Shown here piece by piece: positions 55,736-64,000 of a stretch of DNA of 64,000 nt. Within the stretch, counting starts at the first letter, position 1. Every line of letters starts with the position of its first letter. Below the pieces are notes generated by a model. The model saw only the letters and a list, made by a program, of their open reading frames with translations, did not search any database and was not told the DNA's origin. The stretch lies in assembly GCA_036250195.1 (NCBI GenBank), contig JAVHZZ010000003.1:346855875-346919874 (forward strand), written 5' to 3'. The stretch is from Mixophyes australis. Lineage: Eukaryota; Chordata; Amphibia; Anura; Limnodynastidae. The translations under genes were made by a program, and so were the position numbers.

Positions 55736-58225
55736 ACACACAGGCATTTTAGGACTAATATAATTATTATGTCAACAATAAACCAGCCTGTTCCTGGGGT
55801 AGCCAGGAAGACTAAGCAGTAATCTGAGCAGTTAGTGGAAGATTATAAAAATCAGAATCAGAACATACGGTTTGTTTTGGGTTCTTTGTAAATAACTGAA
55901 TGTGAACGTTCTGATACCTCAAGTCAATGCGACCAGCACATGTTTCTGCAGAACCCAAAGTCCAGCTGTGGTAGAAGCGTTGGATGGATTCCAAGTGTCA
56001 GTATCCCACATTAACTAGTGATCCCCTATTTCCTGGAGAGCTCTCTGGGACCAGACCACATACATGGAAGTGAAGTATTTGGGTTTTATATACACAAAAT
56101 AGACTTTAGTTTATATTCCATCATAAATGTCACCTCAGATTCTCTCGTTAGTTTTGTGCTTTTCAAACTTTTTTTTTTTTGCTAATATTTATTGAATAGT
56201 TACAATATTTTTTTCAGAACTTTAACATAGGGATTTTCTGCCTCCTATCCATGCCTCCTATCCATGTGTGACAAATGGTCAACTGTGACAGGAGTCTGTC
56301 TTCTCCAATGCTGACATTACCTTTGTAAACTCTACTTTGTTTAGAGAGGAAAATGCACAGTCATACGTTAGTAGCAGAGGGTCATGCATGGCCACTGTAA
56401 ACTCGTTTAAGAGTAATTTCTGCTTGGCTGGAACTAATCTTCAGTTTTCACTGTACATTTCAACACACTGGGAGTTATTTTAAACACTGCGTTGAGTTGC
56501 AAAATTGCATCATTCCGTGCACTCACTCAAACACAGGAAAAATACTTTTTTTGCAGAACCATTCTAGAGCATGTTAATAGGTATCAACCCAATCTATATG
56601 CTTCATAAGCTGCATGTTGTTGATGCCCCCTTTCCGCTGCACAATCACCTCCAACGTGTTATAACTCAATACTGTAAATTGTAAATAAAGACTCGGACAC
56701 AGTTGTAAGTTTGGCAAAAAAATAGGTCACAGTTTCTATAATTAGAAATGGGATGTGGAGACAGCAAAATGTGGGACAGCTGAAACAATTGAATACTGAA
56801 CCAAACGAGTGGACGGCCAACTGGCCCGGAATCCACTAAACCAAGGATAACCTCCCTTACTGAATGGCCGGCGCTAAATCTGGCATTAGAGCGACCCAGG
56901 TCAAGGAGTCCACCACACAAAAGGAACAAAAGCCACCTTTCCCTTGAAAGGGGGCAGCGACCTGCGGCCAGTCAGCGATAGCGCCGTATACATCAGTCGC
57001 TGATTGCAGTGCTTTCCTATCAACTGTGCCTGCTCTGTACCAGGGAAAGAAAGGGTTAATAACATGACACATAGAAAACAATTAAAACTACCATGATGCA
57101 CGGCACAAGGGTGGTAGGGATTTTGTGCAGATGACTGAGGCAGAACAACAGCCAGAGAGGGTTTTTATACGAAAAACCCAGGACACGCCCCCGATGGATC
57201 CCATTGGATAGAAGGAGCCTACAGAAAAAACTTAACCCTTGATAGGTAAGTGTTTTGTGTAGGTGAGCACAAACTTCCCAAGTTTAAGTGTGTTTGGCTT
57301 TAGTGTCTCTCTTGTCATATTCATGAAGCATTATTGCCTGACCAAGTGAGAGACAATCTCCTGTAATTTTCTGTACGCCATTTATAGAAATCCTCCCGTA
57401 TATATAGCTTCTTAAGTGCAAACACTACTTTAATTTAACCACTGGTGTAGGGACCAAGAATTTAGCCACTGGCAGGACCACCATACACAACTTGGGGAGA
57501 GGTGCGCATCAGACATACTAAACACCTGATAGATACTTATCAAAAGCGACAATTATCTTTCAGGAATGCAAAAGAAAAGTATCCAGCAATAATTGTGTTT
57601 TCTAATTCTGGTAGATATAATCTGATGCTGACAAAACACTGTCTGACAACTACTGGTACATGTTATTGGATATAATGCTTGGAAAACTTTGCCAGCAAAG
57701 TTAATCAGAGAAATATTTCTTCCACATATTTCCCACTCAAATAATTTTAATGGACTTGTCTACTACACAGGTACCAGTAGCAGGTTTCTATCATTGTCCC
57801 ATAATCGACATGTTTTGGAGACAGATGGAAGATTATACATACAGATATCTGGGGAATTTTATTACAATATCACAGGAATGGTGGATTTTTGGTCACGATC
57901 CTACTATATCACTTCATATTAATTAAAGTGGTTAATTTTTCAGCATCAGCGAGGACCTCTATCTTGCATATGTGAGTATACCTGACAGCACTATCTATTA
58001 TGTTTTTAGACTTACCATTGAGACACCATTGCTAAAAGAAGAAATAGTGGCTACTTTGAGATATGGGAAAGCTTAATTGGCAACACTGAAAGGAAAATTA
58101 GTAACTGTTTTAACTCTCTCCTAGTGTTTTCTTAACCTGACTATAATTTTGCAGACTGTACTTCTGTAAATTTTGATGTTTGTCGTTATGTAACTTTGTT
58201 GTTTTTGTATCATTGTAATATTGTT
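55736..58225. other. Intergenic stretch without recognised gene
   Basis: Mostly unique-looking. 56820-57240 is less AT-rich and may be a repeat of unknown family. No conserved protein frame. Confidence 0.45.
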
Positions 58226-58293
58226 GTTTGTTCAAACTCTCTATGTATGGAGCTACGGACCCCTTGTGGAGGCTTATAAATAAAATATAATAA
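58226..58293 (+). mobile_element. LINE/SINE 3' tail fragment
   Basis: TATGGAGCTACGGACCCCTT then GGCTTATAAATAAAATATAAT, a decayed CR1/L2-like tail. Confidence 0.5.
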
Positions 58294-59597
58294 TTGTTTA
58301 ATGCAAACTTTGTGACATATGACACTTTTGATCAGTAATGATCCACAGGTAGTAATGACATAGCACCATGTTTATTGAATGTGCACCTGGGTAGCACTTC
58401 AGATAAATCCGTCTGCTGTGTACATCTGCAAAATAGAGCTGTTGAAAGTACTTGCTTACTTTGGCTGCAGCACATTGACCAACCCGATGTAACACTGGAG
58501 TTGAACAACAGTTTGTTGTGGAGAAAAATAAAAATTAGATTACAACCCCACCTAATATTTCTTGAATGAATGAGAGATTCAGCCACTGCATTTGGGGCAT
58601 TGTTGATGTAAAACGAGGGTGGTAGTTTCAGTTAACATTTTTTTATTTTTTTTATTTCTTACTATCCTGAAGCTGACAAGCATTCCTAGTAGAATCCAAC
58701 ACTGGTACTTACCCTGCTCTGTGGCAGCTGAAACTTGTAAAACTGTCCACTTCTAAGTGTTTCTAAATGGATATATGTATGTGTTTGTATAACAGGACTG
58801 TGGTCCTCTTTATTGTATTCTATTTTGCGTTTATATAACAAATAAAAATATGTAAAGGAAATAAAATCCATTAAATATGCATAAAAAAATTATAAGCCGG
58901 ATTCACTTCCTGGCCAAGGACTTGTAAGAGTTCAATCTCAAACTACTAACCCTCCTGTGAAATCTGCAATTAGAAGGCTCAATTAGCAGTGACCATTGGC
59001 AATGTGCATAGTTGATGAAGTTAAAACTGTCTCCCAAACACATTTATTAAACTGTCTAACACACTTTACAAATGTAAAAAAAAATAATCTGGATGGTTTT
59101 TGTGGTTTTAATATTGTTTGAACACCTGTTTATCCACATTCACAGAACATTTTCTAGAAAATATTGGATGTAATCTTCTTTTAAGGAAAAATCGATGCAC
59201 AATAAGTATTCACGATTATCTTAACAAATTATCTGCAGATCAAGAAGGATTGACAGTCATGTCATTTGTATAAACATTGGGTATTAAATCTTTGTTGGAA
59301 TTTGATACATTTAGCATATACAACACAGTAGGATTATTTGTGCCCTAGAATATCTCTAAAGCTCTAGAACATTTAAGGGTCATCCCTTATGATGTTTTTA
59401 ACGTTTGTGTATCACATGTAGTTGAAATCTGTAACTTATAATCTTTATCTTTAGAATTCCAATATCTGGATAGAAAAAGGTGATAATAAAACTAGATATG
59501 TAATTTACTCCTCCTAACAAGCAAGAAGCAACTTTTAGCTCTTATGTCTGTTTGTTGTTGTTTTCAATAGATTCCTCACATTCCGCTACTGTATTAC
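58294..59597. other. Intergenic stretch without recognised feature
   Basis: AT-rich; nothing assigned. Confidence 0.45.
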
Positions 59598-59826
59598 ACA
59601 TTTAATCATTCACATCAGACTCTGCTCCATTTGAGCTTACAGTCTAATTTCCCTACTACACACACACAATAGGGTTCATTTTTGTCAGCAACCAATTAAC
59701 CTACCAGTATGTTTTTGGAGTGTGGGAGGAAACCGAAGCACTTGGAGGAAAACTTACGCAAACACGGAGAGAACATACAAACTTGGCACAGTTAGGGGGA
59801 ATCAGGTAGCAGTGCTGACCACTGTG
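59598..59826 (-). mobile_element. V-type SINE copy, diverged
   Basis: CACATCAGACTCTGCTCCAT, AACCAATTAACCTACCAGTA and GGAGTGTGGGAGGAAACCGA on the minus-strand orientation; the tRNA-like head is partly deleted. Confidence 0.9.
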
Positions 59827-59924
59827 CAAAGTGAGTCTAACATTGTAATATGAATATAAAATGTATACGTTTTTAACAGAATCCATTCCATTCACTCGTC
59901 AGCCCACGTCAGTAAGGCTGATTT

Positions 59925-60160
59925 ACTAACATTGCAATCAGGTGGAAAATGTGTTTTGTACTATAGTAACCAATTAGCAATTAGATTTCATCATGGAACA
60001 CAAAACAAACGAAATTTGAGTTTATAAAACTCGCGCGTAACTTGCACACACGTCCGCCCATAAAGTACAAGCGCATCTCAAGACACGTTTCCATTTGAAT
60101 ACAGGTATAAGTACGTCCTGGCTGTACGGTACTTACCGTATGCAGACAGACAGAACACAG
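59925..60160. mobile_element. Diverged element fragment
   Basis: Shares CAAGACACGTTTCCATTTGA and the following GTATAAGTACGTCCTGGCT with 16361-16505. Ends undefined. Confidence 0.5.
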
Positions 60161-60289
60161 CGCAGGATACGCACAATGCATATGTGCAATATATAGTCCA
60201 ATCAGAATACATGGGAAAAAATAAAAAACATTAACACCTTTTAATACTATAATAATTAATCAAAATCCATATTTCAGTCCCTTCTGATG

Positions 60290-60923
60290 TACCAAAAACC
60301 ATGAGTAGATCTGGAGAAAGCCCTTAATCCACATTTCCCATTGACGGATTTGATCTGGGTTCCCAAAGCTTGGCATCCTGTAAATGCCGGTTACCAAATA
60401 CAGCGAAGGACTCCCTGGCGGTGTGGGACAAAGTGCTGGAGGCCAATCCTACGACTATGGTCCCAACAAAAAATATCTCCTTAGCTGCAGTGGCTAAATT
60501 AATCCGAGATTTAAACCTTAGTCTATGGTCATCAAATGGTATAACCTCATTCACTGATTTACTAGATGGACAGAGCTTACTCTCTTTTACGCAAATAAAG
60601 GAAAGATTTCACCTTCTCTCCCAGGAATTTTATAAATACCTGCAGCTTAGACAATGGCTTAATTCCCTTCCCAGACTAGGCCTTCCCATTACGGCACCAC
60701 CGCTCTTGCTGTTCACTAAGTTAAGAAAAGGATATAAAGCCAGCATTACCTTCTGGTATCACTATTCTCTCCCCTCCACATCAGAAAATAAGACTAAAAT
60801 GCAACTTCAGTGGTAATCTGACTTCACCTCGAGTTGGATAGTGACAAATGGGAAACCATTTTCACTAATTAGTTCCGAATGTCAAAATGTATAAACCATA
60901 CAGAAATGATGATAACAGATTGT
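60290..60923 (+). mobile_element. Tx1/L1-like LINE fragment, left part
   Basis: A largely open frame (60370-60816) reads DSLAVWDKVLEANPTTMVP, NGITSFTDLLDGQSLLSF and FYKYLQLRQWLNSLP, typical of the region after the RT in L1-clade ORF2. Interrupted at its right end by the MITE 60924-61399. Confidence 0.82.
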
Positions 60924-61399
60924 GGGCCTCATTTAGAGTCGGACGCAAAGTCCATTTCAGGCGCATCCTGCACATTTCCACTGATGGGGCATACGCAGTA
61001 AGCAACAGTTCCCTGCAGTTCCGTCTGCTTTTCAGACGCAAGTGTACACTGTGAAAGCTTGTATCTCAGTAGGAGGGAAAGGGTGGAACACGGAATTATG
61101 TAGGTGTGGCCATGAATAACTTAGATACTATGGCCGCCTACCTGCAAAAACTACCCTAGTCGGATCAAGACGCAGGCGGAACACACGTCAAACAAGACTG
61201 AAAAAGTGCAGCAGAAATTAGGTGGCGCAAGTAGTTAGCTAGCTGCAGGAACTGGTCGCAGCTTGGTAAGGTATTACAAGTGGGACGCAACTGGGGTTGC
61301 ATCCCACTCGTAATACCCTACAAAGCTGTGGCACACTCCCATGCCTACTCTTTCATGTAAGTCTTAGACGCACATTGCGTCCGACTCTAAATGAAGCCC
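60924..61399 (+). mobile_element. MITE, GGGCCTCATTTAGAG family, inside the LINE
   Basis: Ends GGGCCTCATTTAGAGTCGG / CCGACTCTAAATGAAGCCC, flanked by TGT on both sides (60921-60923, 61400-61402). Centre holds a hairpin GGTATTACAAGTGGGACGCA / inverted at 61270-61317. Confidence 0.9.
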
Positions 61400-61785
61400 T
61401 GTATCTCACTCCAACTAGACTTCATGAAATGTGGCCCAGCCAGTCAAAACTTTACTGGCAGCTATGTAATATACCAGGTGACCTGATGCATGTATCCTGG
61501 AATTGCCCCCTTATACAGCCATTTTGGGAGCAAGTCTTCAGGCTAGCCAGTAAGGTTACTGCACAGAATCTCTCTCCTACCCCAGAGGTTGCGTTATTGT
61601 ATCACTACCCCCCTCTCAGTTTCCACTACATGCTAAATATGTGTTTGGTTATATTTTGATTGCCGCGAGAGACTCCACAGCCCAGTGTTGGAAGTCACCA
61701 CAGTCCTTCTCTTACCCCCCTCTTCTTTTTACTTTCTGTGCCCCATTATCCTTGAAAAATTAATAAAATACTATTAAATTTAAAA
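61400..61785 (+). mobile_element. Tx1/L1-like LINE fragment, right part
   Basis: TPTRLHEMWPSQS, then a LMHVSWNCPLIQPFWEQVFR block: the C-terminal CCHC-type segment of L1 ORF2. Continues from 60923 and ends in AATTAATAAAATACT. Confidence 0.85.
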
Positions 61786-62080
61786 ATCCATTTTTTCGAA
61801 CTGTATTTTTTAATAATTTTCTTCTACATGAAATAAATAGAATGTATATAAACGCATTTCTACAGTTTGCCTTGATTGCAAACACATGTTCTAGCTAGTA
61901 AATGCCAGCCCAAGGTGTCCTACATTAAGGGGAACAATAAAAGATTTTCGGAACTTGTTAAATGACGCAAAACACAAATCACGCAAAACTGGTTTCCCGC
62001 ACAAAGTCAGTGGGATCGTAGCGGATGTCTCTGAATGTTATAAATAACATTATTTTGCGGATATCCCCTGAAAACTGCGG
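61786..62080. other. Intergenic stretch without recognised feature
   Basis: AT-rich; nothing assigned. Confidence 0.45.
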
Positions 62081-62087
62081 TTTTCGG

Positions 62088-62577
62088 TAGAGATGAGCGG
62101 GCTCGGATTCCGCTAATCCGAGCCCACCCGAACAGTGCGGATCCGAACGGGATCCGAGCACTGTTCGGATATTTCCGGCGGGCAAAAAAATTGAAAACGA
62201 GGCTCTGTTGTCCAAGTCTCGCGTCGAATCTCGCGAGGGGTGGGAGGGAGGGATCTTGTACCTCTTTTTTTGGCATTATGTGCTCAAGCTACCTCGGTGC
62301 AACCTTTTGGCCTAAAAACAATATTGTGAGGTGTTCAGAATAGACTGGAAATTAGTGGAAATTATTGTTATTGAATGTTATTGAGGTTAATAATACATAG
62401 GAGTGAGAAAAAAAAACCCCACAAAACTGGTTTTTAGCACTTTTTATGCTTTTTTAAAAATAAATCAGAACCAAAAGCTTTCGTCGGATGTTTTGGCAAA
62501 ACAAATCAGAACCCAAAACCTCAAGCTAATCAGAACCCAAAACCCAAAACACTAAAAGTGGCCGGTGCACACCCTTA
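62088..62577. mobile_element. hAT-type element, TAGAGATGAGC ends
   Basis: Left TAGAGATGAGCGGGCTCGG and right GTGGCCGGTGCACACCCTTA (ends roughly inverted: TAGAGATGAGC / TAAGGGTGTGC). Flanked by GTTTTCGG on both sides (62080-62087, 62578-62585), 8 bp. Interior has CGGATCCGAACGGGATCCG-like palindromes and CAGAACCCAAAAC repeats. Confidence 0.88.
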
Positions 62578-62585
62578 GTTTTCGG

Positions 62586-63062
62586 GTGAATTTTGGCTAA
62601 AAGTATTTTGTTAAATAGGCCCCTAACGCCCACATTTCACTTTATACAACAGGGTGCTGAGGAGCGTAGACTTTTTCTGTTTGTATTTAAAAGTAGAACC
62701 AATTTGACTCTATTTTTTCAGTTAATATATTGCTGTCAGCAGCTTGTAGGAAAGTATTTCCACCTCTTTTCCCCAGGACATTGTTCTTCTGACAGTTCAT
62801 ACATTCTCCATCATGTTATGTCACCAGGAATTTTCCAGACATTGGTGATGTGAAGTGTGTTCTTTAACAATCAGAGACAACCTGTTCATCCAGTACTTGC
62901 AGGTAAGCAGCCAGATGAATATCTTCCTTTTGATAGAGGTATAAGGTTACGTAAACATAGGTGTTCTAGATGCAGCTTATTAACACAACAGAAGTGAACT
63001 GAAAATATTTTTTTGTTTCTGTTTTTTACCCTCTTGTCTTCTATTTTTCATCCTTCTCCATA
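62586..63062. other. Intergenic stretch without recognised feature
   Basis: Nothing assigned. Confidence 0.45.
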
Positions 63063-63070
63063 CTTATGGT

Positions 63071-63463
63071 CAGGGCCGGATTAAGGGAATGGAGGCCCCT
63101 GGGCTAAGGGGCCCTCCATTCCCCGCGAGGCCCCCAATGTGAGCCGTCCGCCGCCCCCCACCCCCCGCGAGGACCCCCCCAAGCACTTACCTGTCAGTGC
63201 GGTCCTCCGTCCCGGCGCGCTGTAAGCTCCTTACTGAGGAGATCTCGCGAGAGTTCATGAACTCTCGCGAGATATCCTCAGTAAGCAGACTACAGCGCGC
63301 CGGGACGGAGGACTGCACTGACAGTACTCAGCAGCATCGATCGGGCCGGGGGCGCCCCCGCCCCCGACCGATCAATAATGCTGCTGAGGAGTTTGAAGGG
63401 CCCCCTGGATGCCCGAGGCCCCTGGGCTATAGCCCAGTTAGACCTCGGGTTAATCCGGCCCTG
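63071..63463. mobile_element. hAT-type MITE, CAGGGCCGGATTAA ends
   Basis: Ends CAGGGCCGGATTAAGGG / GGGTTAATCCGGCCCTG, flanked by exact CTTATGGT (63063-63070, 63464-63471). Inner arms CTCGCGAGAGTTCATGAACTC and GCGCGCCGGGACGGAGGAC are palindromic and CpG-rich. Confidence 0.96.
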
Positions 63464-63713
63464 CTTATGGTTTACTTACACTGATATTGCCTGCGCTGTG
63501 CAAGCAGTGCAGTCATGTTGTACTGACCACCTAGGCCTAACTTATAGTGCAGACAGGGGAGGACCGTAAGAGTAGATGATCCCTAGGTCATTGTGCACTT
63601 TACAAGCACCAGACAGTGTGGTCATCTGCACTTTTAATAAATGGACAGACAGTCACTGCTCGCCTGCCAAGGGGACAGGAACAGCTAAGAGGGGGTGGTT
63701 TTATTAGATTTTA

Positions 63714-63842
63714 ATCATCATCATTTATATAACACCACTGATTCCACAACGCTGTACAGAGAACTCACTCACATCAGTCCCTGCCCCATTGGAGCTTACA
63801 GTCTAAATTCCCCGACACACACACACACACACACAGACAGAC
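63714..63842 (-). mobile_element. V-type SINE tail, minus strand
   Basis: (CAT)n TTTATATAACACCACTGATT through GGAGCTTACAGTCTAAATTC to a CA run; stops where a plus-strand copy begins. Confidence 0.9.
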
Positions 63843-63934
63843 GTATTTGCTGGGTTCCCTCTAGGTGCTCCGGTTTCCTCCCACACTCCAAAAACATACT
63901 AGTATGTTAATTGGCTGCTATCAAATTGACCCTA

Positions 63935-63976
<42 letters not shown>

Positions 63977-64000
63977 TAGGGAATTTAGACTGTAAGCACC
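63843..64000 (+). mobile_element. V-type SINE, plus strand, runs off the window
   Basis: GTGCTCCGGTTTCCTCCCAC to GGGAATTTAGACTGTAAGCA, with an expanded (GT)n at 63939-63971. Head missing; it meets the minus-strand copy directly at 63842/63843. Confidence 0.9.

Overview
The window looks like nuclear DNA of an anuran amphibian: interspersed repeats are dense (tRNA-headed V-type SINEs with a LINE-like tail, many palindromic DNA-transposon relics, L2-like and Tx1/L1-like LINE pieces), simple repeats are long, and there are almost no open frames. It is not bacterial or viral, and most short open frames are chance or transposon remnants. The species cannot be told from the sequence.

The one host gene I can support lies on the minus strand: the first exon of EPAS1 (HIF-2alpha). 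At 25713-25688 the minus strand encodes MTAEKEKK plus two bases of the next codon, followed directly by a GTAAGA splice donor. This matches the start, length and phase of the vertebrate EPAS1 first coding exon. About 266 bases upstream on the same strand, at 26006-25979, is an iron-responsive element (lower stem, bulged C, upper stem, CAGTGA loop) very like the one known in the HIF2A 5' UTR. The GC-richer block 26010-26330 is the probable promoter and start of exon 1. Positions 25687 down to 1 are then the beginning of a long first intron (no exon 2 coding sequence, bHLH start, was seen), and 26330-64000 is upstream intergenic DNA.

Left part (1-25687, intron 1): a Tx1/L1-like LINE 3' half (2840-4640), V-SINE copies at 361, 8219, 12309 and 18059, Harbinger-type MITEs with TTA/TAA target duplications at 6739 and 10851, other palindromic MITEs, an L2-like fragment at 18545, and comparatively repeat-poor stretches (11700-11975, 20160-22900, 23000-25280) where regulatory elements could lie. 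A 231-bp inverted repeat (25286-25516 and 27444-27673) brackets the EPAS1 promoter and exon 1.

Right part (26330-64000): a 1.2-kb TATC-type simple-sequence block; two ~1-kb and ~0.65-kb copies of a noncoding element carrying CGAAACGCGCGTC (28505 and 55075); an L2-like LINE on the minus strand (35228-39440) broken by a Ty3/gypsy remnant with LTR (36950-38123) and MITEs; a decayed intron-bearing tyrosine-recombinase gene of Crypton type (44066-46570), itself cut by a young hairpin MITE; a plus-strand L2-like LINE (47935-49135); an L1-like piece split by a MITE (60290-61785); and several elements with exact 8-bp target duplications (hAT type) at 32161, 54408, 62088 and 63071. No tRNA, rRNA or CRISPR was found.
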